Shown here piece by piece: positions 10,721 to 21,636 of a DNA stretch of 64,000 nt. The stretch covers positions 1,300,469 to 1,364,468 of the forward strand of contig ML682125.1 of the NCBI GenBank assembly GCA_007922195.1. Reading direction: 5' to 3'. The notes below the pieces were generated by a model that was not told the DNA's origin, made no database searches, and worked only from the letters and a program-made list of their open reading frames with translations. The stretch's first letter is position 1, and each line of letters opens with the position of its first letter. Both the position numbers and the translations under genes were made by a program. Source of the DNA: Podocnemis expansa (lineage: Eukaryota > Chordata > Testudines > Podocnemididae).

Positions 10721-11149
10721 CCACTAGCAGCAGGGGATGGGGTTACACACCCTCAATCAGCCTGGAGGAATCACACACACACGCTGGCAGGTACGATCCA
10801 GGCCCAGCCACCCACAGAGCCTGCCATGCAGGCATCCTGTCTCTGGGCGCCACTGACAGTGGGGCAACCTCACTGGGGCCTAGCAGTGGGATGTTGCTCA
10901 CAGCCAGGGGAGAGAAAGCCAAGGGATGTGGGCTGCTCTCCTCTGGTTGGGGACCAGCAGCTTGGTGCAGCCTGGCAGACCCCAAGAGGGGCAGGGAACC
11001 CAGGGGAGGGCAAGGGTGGGTCTTAGCTGGATTTAGCAGGGGCTGGGGGCCAATATGAGGGGCTGGGGAGAGGCAGGGCCTGGGCAAGGATGCTGGGGAT
11101 GCTGGTAGGGCAGAGACTGTAGGCGTCAGCAGGCAATGGACACAGGTCC

Positions 11150-11425
11150 ACTCCAGTGGGTGCACATCACACCTGTCACACCCCACAGCACATATCATAC
11201 ATCACACCCCAGTGGGCACACGTCACATCCCTATAAGCACACATCACACTCATCACACATCAGAGCCCCAATCAAGCACACACTGGGCGCACGCCACACC
11301 CCAAGAGACATGCAGCACACCATGTCACACACGTACCACCTGCAACAAACACACGCTCACTACTGTGCCACACACATTACACCCAAGCACACATGCACAC
11401 ACAGCAAGAACACACCTCGCATCCC
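11150..11425. repeat. Degenerate CACAY-rich tandem tract
   Basis: Words such as 'cacatcacac', 'catcacacc' and 'gcacacatgcacac' recur irregularly. I see no clear unit length and no coding sequence. It is best read as a decayed CA/ATC-rich simple repeat. Confidence 0.6.
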
Positions 11426-11864
11426 ACCATGCCATTTACACACCTCTCTCCCCAGGGTGGGGAGCAAGTGCTGTCTACAATCCTGTTTACAAGACAAGGG
11501 GGGGCCACGCTTTGTCTCTCGCACGTGTATAGGATACACTGGAGGCCAAGCAGAGGGGGTTTCTGTGCCATTTGGCTTGTCTTTTTCACCCCTTCTGACA
11601 TAGTCATCAGTGCTGTCAGCAATAAATCGGCCAGCTAGAAATGTGGCACAGCCGGTGCTGAGGCTTCTCTAACCAGAGGCTTGAGACTTTCTGGATCCCA
11701 GAGGCCCACTGCAAGACGATGATGCCCCCAGCCCTGGAGTGCCACTGCCTCTCACGTGCGGCTGTTGACTGCCCAGGCTCTGCAGGGAGGAGATGACTTG
11801 GCCCAGGGGGGCACAGACGTCTAGGTAAGGGACATGGGTTACTTGCTCATGGGAGAGGTTAACA

Positions 11865-11995
11865 CCTCGTGAGGAGGGTTTGGTGGCTCTGGAACCAGTT
11901 TCAGGAGAGCTGGGTTCAAAACCCAGCCTGTCAGGGTGCTCAGAGTGAGCTGGGGCAAGTCAGTTCCCCTGCCTGAGCCTCTCCCCAATCCGCAC
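11865..11995. repeat. Possible tRNA-derived (MIR/CORE-like) SINE fragment
   Basis: The text 'gctgggttcaaaacccagcc' (B-box-like) followed by 'ggggcaagtcagttcccctg' and 'cctgagcctc' resembles the tRNA-related and core segments of MIR-type SINEs. I did not find clear ends. Confidence 0.4.
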
Positions 11996-12207
11996 TGCCA
12001 GGGAGCTCTTGAGGTGGGGGCATTTCCTGGTCCCCGGCAGTGAAATGCCCACTGAAGGAGCATCTCCCAGAGAGGAGGTTAGTGCCAGCCCAACCCAGAC
12101 AGGGACACTGTTGCACTGGCAATGCAACAAGCCAGACAAGTGCTGCCAAAGCATGTACGGGATGGAGCCTCAGGCTCATGGCTGTGTCTGCAGTGTGCCA
12201 GGCTCAA

Positions 12208-12605
12208 AGAATCATAGAATCCTAGGGTTGGAAGGGACCTCGTAGGTCATCTAGTCCAACCCCCTGCCAGAGGCAGGACCACTCCCACTTAAACCATCCC
12301 AGTCAGGGTTTTGTCCAGCCGGGCCTTAAACACCTCCAAAGATGGAGACTCCACCACCTCCCTTGGCAGCTCATTCCAAGACTTCACCACTCTCCTGGTA
12401 AAAAAGTTTTTTCTAATATCCAGCCTCGACCTCCCTAACCACAACTTGAGACCGTTGCTCTTCGTCCTGTCCTCCTTTATGACTGAGAATAGTCGAGCTC
12501 CATCGTCCTTGGAGCACCCCTTCAAGTAGTTGAAGGTTGCTATCAAATCCCCCCTCAATCTTCTCTTCTGCAGACTAAATAAGCCTAATGCTTTCAGGAG
12601 TGTCA
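12208..12605 (-). mobile_element. CR1 LINE 3' fragment
   Basis: On the minus strand this is the 3' end of a CR1 retrotransposon. The reverse transcriptase C-terminal frame is open from about 12605 to the stop near 12289 and ends in the typical [20 protein letters not shown] and [10 protein letters not shown] segments. The 3' UTR then ends in 'attctatgattc' (12208-12219), the CR1 terminal motif. It is 5'-truncated, as most CR1 copies are. The open frame is a relic with no start of its own. Confidence 0.92.
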
Positions 12606-14343
12606 GGACCAGGCCAGGAAGCAACACCTGCCAGCCCAGCCCAGGGAAGTTCTGGCCACTGTACTTTGAAACTAGGATACCTCAGTGAGGTAAACCCATG
12701 GCTGCCCCGCATGCACACACAGATGGTCGCACCTGCCCGTAGCCAGAGCAGGCCGAGAACTGTGACGGGCCGGAGACCTGGAACTAGACAAGTTGGTGCC
12801 TGGGGCATGCAGCCCCAGAAGTGCCCCCCCTCCAGGGACTGATCCGGCCTGGGGCCCAATCCAGCCTCAGCCATAGGTGGGTAGCCAGTTACAGTCCATG
12901 CCACTGTCAAGAGTCCCTTGGCCTGTTGGCCAAGTCCCCCGGCTGGGCAGCTTCTTTGCCAGTCGGGGCCTCCAGCGGGGCATTTTCTGGGCCAGCAGGC
13001 TTCCCCACTGTCAGGACATGGAGGCTGCCAGCATGGAGCTGTTCTGGTCCCAGAGAAGCTGCAGCATGGCCAGGGCAGAAATGGCAGCCCGCAGCGCGGC
13101 CTCACGGACAAAGCCACCCGGGAAGCTGTGCTTGGGGAAGTGGCCTCCTGGGTTTCCACTGGACCACAACCAGGACAAATTTTAGGGGGTGTCCAGTGTT
13201 CCCTTTAAGCTGCTGGGCACCCTCTGACATTTGGCATCCAGGGCTTTGCCGCTCTTGCCCCGCCCTCGTTATGGGCCTGTGGCTCAGCCCTGTGCCCTGA
13301 CTTGGTCACTTCCCTGAGACCTTTACCAGGCCACTGCTGCTCCAGTGTGGTTCTCCTGGGTGGTGGCAGGGAACCAGGCCTAAAAAAAAACCCAGAAAAA
13401 CCAGAGACACTTGCAAGACGGCAGCCATGCAAAGGACAGGCCACATCTCTGAGCTGGGCCAGCTGTGGGCGGCTCAAGGCTTGAGAGTACAGCAATAGAC
13501 ACAGCAAGCAATCAGGGGGCAGTGGGAGGGGAAGCTGCAAACCCACAACAGCTGCAGCATAGATGACAGTTGCTGGGAGGAGGGTCTCCTAGCCGGGAAG
13601 AGGCCAGGCCTCACCAGTGGGGAAGAAAGGTGCTCCTGTAGCAAAGGAGCTGCAGCGGGGGCTGGGAGTGGCCCCGTGGCCCAGCCGGGAGCGGATGAAG
13701 GCAGCGCCTCAGCTGCGTGTCTCCACCCCTACTGCCAAGCCCAGGCCCCCAACACTGTCTGTGCTCCCCACTGCCAGGCCTGGATGTCACCCATCTGTGT
13801 CTCTGTGCCCACAGCTGTAGCCCCCTGGAGTGTGTTTGGGGGTGTGGCCCCTTGAGTGGGGGCTGGGGTGCAGGTGGGCACTCACATCTGCACACTCCCA
13901 GCCCCTGCGCATGCCCCGTAGTGCTGGCTGCTGACTGAGAGCACAGCTGTGTGCTTCCCTTTTGACACCAGCTGGCGTGGAGCCGGTGCGTGTGAAGCAC
14001 GGTGCCTGGATGGCCATCCCCGCCCAGCAGGCCTGCCCCACCAGTGTGAGGCCCCTCATCCCCTCTCCGCACAGGCCGAGCTACTCAGGGATGTCCCAGC
14101 CTCAGGAGCATGCACAGCCTCATGCTGTCTGCTGTCTGCATTCCTGCTCACTCAAGAGGGTGCATGGGAGCTCAGCACGAGGCTGGGATTGTTTGCCTCC
14201 CATGTCGGCCTTGGGCATTGGCTGTGGGGGTGACTCACCCAGGGCGGGGCAGGACATGCTGAAACTTGCCCAGCAGAGACAGGTGGGAAATCCTGCCCAC
14301 AGCCTCTCCTCAGGGGAGGTCAGCATTTGTCTCAGTGTGCTCC
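12606..14343. other. Intergenic DNA, no gene seen
   Basis: This is unique moderately GC-rich sequence with scattered short frames on both strands. I find no domain, no splice-consistent exon set and no recognisable repeat. Confidence 0.45.
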
Positions 14344-14351
14344 ATCTGGGA

Positions 14352-14608
14352 CAGGGGTCTGCAACCTTTGGCTTTGGAGCTGCATATACCTCTTTGTAGC
14401 TCCGGGGTCCAGGCATCCCTGCCACAGGAGGACCCTGCAGGGGGCCTGCTCCTGATTCTGGGCTCCCCCACCCCACCCAGGGACCCTGAGGCAAGTGCTC
14501 TGGCTCAGCTCCCAGTTTCCCCCACCCATCGCGGCTCTCAAAAACTTGGTTGTTGAAGGAGTTTTTAAAAATGGCTCCTCTTAGCTTTTTTTGAGTTGCT
14601 GACCCCTG
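14352..14608. mobile_element. hAT-like non-autonomous DNA transposon (CAGGGGTC-TIR family)
   Basis: The element starts CAGGGGTCTGCAACCTTTGG and ends TTGAGTTGCTGACCCCTG, so the terminal inverted repeats match over most of 15 bp. It is flanked by 8-bp direct repeats ATCTGGGA (14344-14351) and ATCTGGGG (14609-14616), 7 of 8 identical. The 257-bp size, CAG...CTG ends and 8-bp duplication are those of hAT MITEs. A second copy, interrupted, lies at 32147-32679. Confidence 0.88.
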
Positions 14609-15044
14609 ATCTGGGGTGAGGGTGACCTGGCCCTGATGGAGCCTCGGTAGCCACCCTCACTCCCTCTTACACTCTGGCAGCTCAGGCAACACATGCCAGG
14701 CCAGGGAAGCCTCCATGGAAGGCTGTCGATGGGCAAGGAATTGTGACCCTTCTTGCTGGGACAGTTCCAAGGGGAAGCACAAACCAATAACATTCACACA
14801 CATTTGGGAGTAATTTCCTGGGTTGAGTGACACCCTGGTCATGGCTGAACCCCTGTGGGGTTCCCTTCAGTGGAGCTGTTCAGTGCGGACCACTGGGGCC
14901 ATCCATGGCTTTTCCCCAGAACTGTGTGAGCTTGAAAGGTTCATTGGTGTCTAGAAATGTGTCAGTTGGGAGCTCTGAGATAGTGACAGGGGGCAGATAT
15001 GTACATGCCTGTGCCTGAAGCCTCACTTCATTGCTGTCCCCATA

Positions 15045-16815
15045 GGAAGTATAGAAAATTGATAAGGGAAGTCAAGGGGTACGAGGCGAAATCTATGCCC
15101 TGCAGAGTTAAGACAATAAGAAGGAGTTTGCTCAAATGTAACAAGCAAAAAGAGTCTTAACACTGCAACTGGTTTGTTACTAGATGGAAGCAGTTAAAGT
15201 ATCAACAGTAATGCAGAAAAGACAAGTGTTCAATAAAGATTTCTTTTCTGTATTTGGGAAAAACAGATGATAGTCATTTCATATGATAACACTTTTTCAA
15301 ATCCACTAGCATCCCAGGAGAATGCTACCAACAGCTACTGAAGTTAGATGTTTTGAAAACAGCAGGTCCAAATAACTTGCATCCAAGAGTTTTAAAGAGC
15401 TGGCTGAGCAGCTGACTAGACCATTAAGGATGATTTTCAATGAGTCTCGCAGCCTGGGAGTCTGGTGAAGTTCCAGAAGACTGGAAGAAAGCTAATGTCG
15501 TGCCAATATTTAAAAGGAGCAAAGGGGATTACCCAGTGAAGTAGGGGTCAGTCAGCCAAACATCAAATCTGGGCAAGATCGTGGAGTGGCTGACACAGGA
15601 CTTGAGTGATAAAGAATGAAAGGAGGGTAGCGTAATGCCACTCATTATGGGTTTATGAAAGATACACCATGATTGACTTAATATCTTGGTTAGAGAGATA
15701 AGACTGCAGGTTTGGCTGAGCAAGGTAACAGCGTTGCTCTAATGTACTTAGACTGCCGAGTCACATTTGCCTTGGCACTACATATTTTGATTAAAAACTG
15801 ACTGACCTACAAATAACATGGCCTCCATTCAATGGATTAAAAGCTGGCTAACTAGTTCTATCTGCAAGTGTGACTGTAGAGAGAGGGAAGCATCAATGAG
15901 CAGGTGTGTTTCCACTGGGGGCGCAGAGTCACTAGTTAATGTTTTTATCAGTGAGCTGGAAGGAAACATGAAAGACAGTTTGCAGGTGACACAAAGAATG
16001 GTGGAGTGGAAAACAATGGAGAGGATGGGTCACTGGAGCAGAGCCCTCTGGATCCCTGGATAATCTGGATGCAAGCAGACAAAAACATGCACACTAGGAC
16101 CAAAGGATGCAGGCCACATGTCCAGGCTGGGGAGCTCTATCCTAGGAAGCAGGGACACTGAAAAGTATTTGTGGGGGCGTGAGGTGGCCAGTCAGCTGAA
16201 CATGGGTTCCTAGTGCAATACTGTGACCAAAAGGGCCAATGTGCTTGGGGGATCCATGAGCAAGGAAGTCTTGAGAGGAGGCAAGAGGTTGTTTTACCTC
16301 TGGGCTGGGCACTGGTATGGCCTCTGCTGGTTCCTGGGCCCAGTTCCAGGGCTCACAATTTGGGAAGGCTGTTGATAATTTGAAGGCTCAGAGAAGAGCC
16401 ATGGGAATGATTCAGAGCTCAGAAAATTGGCCTTAGCATGACAGGCTCAAAGAGAACAATGGTAAGGTTCAAGGATGATGTGATTTCAGGCTGTAAGTAC
16501 CTACGCTGGGGACACTCCTTGCCTAAAGGACTCTTCAGTGTCACAGAGGAAAGTCAAATGTGAGTCGGTGGTTGGATGCTGATCGGGCAAGAAATAATGG
16601 GCCCATTTTTAGCAGGGTAATTGAATATGGGAACAATTTTCCAGGGGCCATGGTGGATTCTCCATTCCTGATAGTGTTTCAGTCGAGACTGGCAGTGAAC
16701 TAAGGGATGTGCTGTAGAAATTACAGGGTGGGAAGAAGTTTGCTGGCCGGTTATGAAGGGGGTCATATAAGACGATCACAGTGGTCCCTTCTGACCTTGG
16801 AATGTGGGCCTCTCA
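15045..16815 (+). mobile_element. Long decayed CR1 LINE copy
   Basis: Pieces of CR1 ORF2 can be followed in several frames. They include a segment equivalent to GPNNLHPRVLKELAEQLTRP (about 15367-15425), a GEVPEDWKKANV-like segment (15460-15500), and a YLD motif of the reverse transcriptase catalytic region (about 15747-15755). Later pieces are WIKSWL (15832-15850), a FISELE segment and the RRAMGMIQ-like region (16390-16420). It ends in a CR1-like 3' tail near 16800 ('cccttctgaccttgg'). Frameshifts, stops and an internal deletion around the YADD region mean it is dead. It is the oldest-looking and longest CR1 in the window. Confidence 0.85.
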
Positions 16816-16964
16816 TATCCTGTGCCCATAACCCCAGCCTGCTCTTATCCCATGGCCTGGGCACAGGCCCCATAGCGTACATCCCCATAGGTAGCCTGGG
16901 CTCTGTATCAGCTGCTTTGAGGGGAAGCCCCTGGGCCAGGGCTCTGCGCTGCAGCACATCCCCT

Positions 16965-17760
16965 GTGGCTGTGTAAAGCGATTAGTGGGGTGGGAAGGAG
17001 CAGCTAAACGCTTTATGTTTATGCCAATGTGTCGCTTTCTGCCCCTGATATATTATTTAGCGAATCTATTTCAATAATGCAGTCGCGAGGCTGATCTGCC
17101 TGGCAGTAATTGAATTAGGGGCTCCCAGCCCCGCGCAGGACTCCGAAATGCAGAGCAGTTTGCACATGGAAATTGCTTGCAAATGAATTTTTCTTTAATA
17201 AGGGGAATAGCTGAACACAAAATTAAGCTGTCAATAGACGAAGAAAGTGGGGCACTCACTAAAGGAGCAACTGTGAATGGCTGCATCTGTGCAGGCAAGA
17301 GCCCCATCTCGGCCAGGCCTGGCACTGAGACCCGCCAAGCTGCCCCATCCTGGGATACAGGATAACCCAGTTACCATAGATCTGCAGGGCGGGTGTGCGT
17401 AGCGCGGCAGGTAATACAATTACCCATTATTACCCACAGCTTTGTGGCTGTGCTGGCCCCTGGGGAGGGGGTGTCTGGCCAGCCGGCAGTCCCAGGCAGA
17501 GGTGTTAGTGGCAAATGATCTATTCATTAACACAGCATTGACCTCACTGGCACACACAAGTGCCGGGCGATCCCCTGCTTAATTAAGCGGAGAGGCAAGG
17601 CAAGTTATTGTCTCGCTGTTTTCAGCTGCCAGGAGCTGTCGGGGCTGGTGCAGCAGAGGCAGGGCTGGGGTTGAGGGGAGCTGGGAGCTAATTGCTCAGA
17701 AGGGTCCCCAGAGGAAGAAGAAATGAACGACTGCGCTTGTTTCCTATGCTTATTATTTCA
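16965..17760. promoter_or_regulatory. Candidate enhancer cluster with homeodomain and octamer-like motifs
   Basis: Sequence character changes abruptly from GC-rich to balanced and motif-dense. Examples are 'agcgattagtgg', 'aacgctttatgtttatgcc', 'cagtaattgaattagggg', an octamer-like 'ttgcaaatgaa', 'aaaattaagctgtcaatag', 'atacaattacccattatta', 'tctattcattaacacag' and the palindrome 'cttaattaag'. There are TAAT/ATTA cores throughout and no transposon signature. It lies about 9-10 kb upstream of LBX. This pattern is typical of deeply conserved developmental enhancers; conservation itself is not visible from one sequence. Confidence 0.45.
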
Positions 17761-17769
17761 GCCCAACAT

Positions 17770-19130
17770 GGGGTGGGGGCGTCACAAACAGCCTGTCCCC
17801 AGGTGGGGCCAGGGCAGCTCCTGTGAGCAGTGCAGGGCCTATGACACACAGATGAGCCAGGCTGAGTCAGCAGAGGGCAGCACCACCCACATCCAGCCTC
17901 GAGCTTGGGCCTAGGATCTTGTGCCCAGGCCGACTGGGCAGAGCTGCGTGTGGAACCAGGGACTCAGGGCAAGGTCTTCAGCAGGTCGCCAAGTCCAGCC
18001 CTGGCTCCCCCACTAACATAGGCCTAGGCCAGAGCTGGGGAAGTGGGTGGATCCGACTGGGCCTCGTCCCTCCCAGGGCAATGCTGGCAGTGCAAGCACC
18101 AGAGCCTGGGAAGTGCCAGGGACTGTCTGAGCTTTGAGGGAAAGTTGCTGCCACAGGTTCTTGTCCCCCTCAATCATGAGTGGATGCAAGGCAATGCCTA
18201 GAACCAGAGTGTGGATTCCAACTGGCTTTCCCACAGAAACAGGCCCCAGCACTCCTCCCCTGAGTGAAGCCTCCAAATGGGCCAGGGCCAAATGGGGTGA
18301 GGGGCTGGGATTTGCATTTCAAAGCTGCTGGTTGTGAGCAAACAGAGCTGTCTCCCACGGCAGGGGTAGACCCATCAACACTGGGAGAGATATGCTCCTA
18401 GCCCTTTGCAGGGCCCTCACTGCTCTACCCGGGCCCCACAGGCCTCCCCCATTGCCAGCCGCGCACCTCAGGGATACAGCCCTCTCTGGCATCAGGGCAC
18501 ACCAGACCTCTGGACACAGCATCTGCAGGGCACTGACACAGTGCAATCAAGAGATCAGCCCCCCTGCACTCCCTGAGACCCCCCACCCAACTGCTGCAGC
18601 TCCTGAGAGGAGAAACTGGTGTCTTGAGCGGACCCCCCCCCCCATGTTTAGCCTTCATCTGCTCCTGTGTACTGGCCCAAATTAAGGCCCTCCACCCCTT
18701 TCTGATAGTAGGTGGTGGTCAGGCATCCCTTCCACCACATTCAGACACTCAAGGGCACCCCATGTCTCCAGGCACTCCCATTCCCCATAAAACCCCATGC
18801 ACCCCATAGCCTGCATACCATCCCCAATCCCCCTGCACCTTACATGTCCCTGCACCTCCTATCCCCATATCATTTGTATGCCATCCTCCATATCACCCCA
18901 ACCTCCTGCACTTTGTAATCCCCATATCACCCTGTATTTCCCTGCACTCCATCCTCCATGTTCCCCCCATCTCCTCTCTCACCCTTTACCCCCTTGGACC
19001 CCCTTGCCCTGGGTCCCAGCTGATTGGCCCGTTAGCTGCTGAGGGGGTCCAGCCAGCACGGGCGCTCGGGTTTCTAGTGTCCCCTGCAGCGCAGCAGCTT
19101 GTTTATGGCCAGGCAGACGAGTGATGTCAG
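17770..19130. other. Intergenic DNA with a pyrimidine-rich tract, no gene seen
   Basis: Most is unique sequence. From about 18735 to 18985 it becomes a C/A/T-rich irregular repeat ('caccccata', 'catatcaccc', 'ccctgcacc' words). A CTCF-like word TCAGCAGAGGGCAG lies at 17867-17880. No coding exon is recognised. Confidence 0.45.
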
Positions 19131-19139
19131 CAGTGCGGT

Positions 19140-19242
19140 GCATTTTGGCACTAGCTGGGGTTGGTCCTGCTTTGAGCAGGACAGGAGGTGTCTAGATACC
19201 TCCTCAGGTCCCTATCAGCCCAGATTGTCTGTGATTCTGGGG
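19140..19242 (+). mobile_element. CR1 LINE 3'-end fragment
   Basis: The words 'ttggtcctgctttgagcagg', 'tctagatacctcctcaggtc' and 'attgtctgtgattctgg' follow the order of the CR1 3' UTR and terminal motif. It is only about 100 bp, heavily 5'-truncated. Confidence 0.75.
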
Positions 19243-19936
19243 GGGGCTGCTCCGGAGCCTGCACCAGGAGGGAGGGAGGGTGGGGGTTAGCCCAGGGGAG
19301 GGGTGGGTCTGGGGGCTGAGGCAGATGGCATCTTTTTAAGGGCGGGAGGGCCTGTTCCTGCAGTTCTCTGGGTTGGGAGTGGATTATGGGGCAAACAGAA
19401 GGCGCTGTGCCAGGTTGGGGCAAATGCCAGGGGCAGTACCTGCTCGCCACTGCAACAGCCTGTCTTAGGACTCCCCTAGGGCAGTGCCCCACCTTTGCTG
19501 CACAGCACGTCAGTCAGGTGCGTCTGACTCCCTGCACAGCACGCCCCCAGCTATGCCTTTGCTGAGCCTTGGGACAATGGGTGGCTGGGTCTCAGCAGTT
19601 GGGGCTGGCATGGCCAGTGGCAGAGGCCAGGAGGGAGGGCTGCCAATGTCCCAGGCCTTAGCAAAGGCAGGGAACTGATCAGGCCAGACGACATGTGCCT
19701 GGAGGGTCTCAGTAGATGAGCACCCCCATGCATCAGAGGACCGTGAAAGCGCCAGGTCCCTACCAGTCTCTTCCTGGCTGAAAACAGGTGCAGCTGGCCT
19801 GGCCCTGAGTGTGTCACCAGCCAGGCCTCTAGCCAGGATTCTCCAGACCAACCCACAGTGGGTGTCCCATATCCCATGGTGGCTGACCCCCACACTGTGA
19901 ACTCTCCCTGATGTTTGCACAGCGTGCTTAAGATGC

Positions 19937-20605
19937 TGTGACAGAGACCCCAGAAAAGCCTCTTAGATCCCCTCTGTCCACTGCCAGGCAGGACTCTGTT
20001 ACGGTGGAGTCTCCTTCCCCGTCCAGCACCCGGATCTCCCCGCTCCGTGCAGCCAGCCCCCAACTCCAGGCTCAGAGGGTCCAATCCTTGCTCTGTCTGG
20101 TCTCCCTTGGAGGGGTTTCCCTCCAGCAGGGTCCCAGCCGTCCCAATCAGCAGCGACTCTCAGCCAGTGTGGCAATTAGAGGGTTTATTAGCAAACCAGT
20201 TCATACAGCAGCAAGGACAGTTGGTATCAGCATCCTCAGAACAACCAGAAGTGAAACCCCCAGGGGATTAGGGCTACACCCCAGGGCAGGGTCCTGTCTC
20301 TTGGACCCCCCATTTCCCCCTATAGACCCTCCTTCACCCCGGTCCTTTGTTCCCCTCCTCGCTCTGCCCACCTCTCCGCCCCCTGGCCCAACCAGCTGAA
20401 TCCAGTGTGACCGGGGTTGGGGATGATGGGGGGTGGGGGTGGGGGTGGGGTCCCAGGTACAGGCTCCCTAAACACTACCCCCCTGCCCCCTAGTGGCTCT
20501 ACCTCATATCACCCACCTGTGTCCCATCACCCAAATAGAAAAGAAAGAGGGTCAGCACCCGTGTCTTCCCTTATTAACCTAGCAGAGGGTTCCCACTTTT
20601 CCACA
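19937..20605 (-). mobile_element. Solo LTR, family A, with 5-bp TSD
   Basis: On the minus strand the 669-bp element begins TGTGGAAAAGTGGGAACCCT and ends CTCTGTCACA. Both flanks are GATGC (19932-19936 and 20606-20610), a perfect 5-bp duplication. A poly(A) signal AATAAA lies at 20189-20184. The same sequence, in the opposite orientation, occurs at 61225-61872. The termini and TSD fit an ERV or gypsy LTR left by LTR-LTR recombination. The long open frame across it is not a gene. A CTCF-like motif (CCACTAGGGGGCAG on the minus strand) is at 20496-20483. Confidence 0.92.
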
Positions 20606-20610
20606 GATGC

Positions 20611-21441
20611 ACACCCAGAGCTGTACATTGTCACCTAGTAGCTGTATGTGGAGGCACGATCTGTCCCGCTTCTGCTTGCTAGCTGCTTTTTGTGCAGACA
20701 GATGGCTGCAGCCCTTTGGCCACAGCACCACCCTGAGAGCTCACACTGAGGCGATGATTGCAAAGGTTCTGTGTGGAGTTGCTTTCCAAGACAATCTCCT
20801 CTCTGCCACTGCAAGCAGCACCCTGCACTTGGCTGGATTAAAACCACTGTGTTGGGCTGTAGCCATTTCAGGCCACTTGGTGACAGTAGCCTGGTTCTCT
20901 GCACCATGATGCTGTGTGTCAGCACTGCACTCACACATGAGATTTTCCATCAGCAGCTAGCACACCGCTCAGAATATTAAGTAGCGCTGGCCTAAGAACC
21001 GTTGCTGGGGTGCCTGTACTAGAAATGGCTTCACTCACCAATGTCGCCGCAGTAGCCGCTAGATGGGAGGCCTGGCTGGAAGCCTGGTTAATCCAGCTAA
21101 TGTATGTCCTACCTGCTCTGTTAAGGTGCCTGGTCTGGTGCCATGGAGAATCCAGTTACAGCTCTCTCTGTCTGCAAGGCTCTTCCCACCCCATGCAACA
21201 GCCACAGCGCATGGAGGTGAAGATGGGAAGCCCTGCTCTGGGGCTGCTGACAGCTTAGTGCTGTGGTGGTTTTCCTCCATTCACCCCCATGCCCTTGACT
21301 CCAGCTTTCTAGCAGCAAAGCTGGGCCAGCCAGGACTTCTGACCTGAGCCCTACCACAGGACCCCGCCACCAGGGCAGCATGGGTTGCACCAAAAAACAC
21401 CCAAGAGGCTGGAGCCCTGGCCATACAGGTGTACGGCACCA
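20611..21441. other. Intergenic DNA, no gene seen
   Basis: This is unique sequence between a solo LTR and a hAT element. I found no recognisable feature. Confidence 0.45.
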
Positions 21442-21449
21442 CCAGCATG

Positions 21450-21628
21450 CAGAGCCGTAAGGCTCTGTTTTGCTGCCCAGGGGGTGTTTCGATCAGAATG
21501 TGTCCCTTGCCATTAGCAGTGCTTGGAGCTGGCGCCGTGAAACCCACCCTTTAATAGAGCAGCTCTATTGAACAGCTCTGGCACACCCGGGGCAAAGCCC
21601 CATTGGCCCTGCCGTAGTTACGGCTCTG
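21450..21628. mobile_element. hAT-like MITE (CAGRGCYGTAACTA-TIR family), copy 1
   Basis: The element starts CAGAGCCGTAAGGCTCTG and ends GCCGTAGTTACGGCTCTG, giving matched terminal inverted repeats. It is flanked by CCAGCATG (21442-21449) and CCACCATG (21629-21636), 7 of 8 identical. It belongs with the copies at 23947, 25423 and 62917. Confidence 0.85.
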
Positions 21629-21636
21629 CCACCATG

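Noticed and set aside
9487..11058. Plus-strand open frame of 523 codons
   Set aside because: It spans the CTAT and CA microsatellites and ten Ns, so it is a compositional artefact.
12289..12627. Possible independent gene ending in a conserved C-terminal domain
   Set aside because: It is the CR1 ORF2 C-terminus, with the CR1 3' UTR and terminal motif directly following.
19938..20399. Apparent conserved protein shared by 19938-20399 (+) and 61411-61997 (-)
   Set aside because: The shared sequence is a solo LTR with 5-bp duplications. The frame is antisense to the LTR and open by composition.
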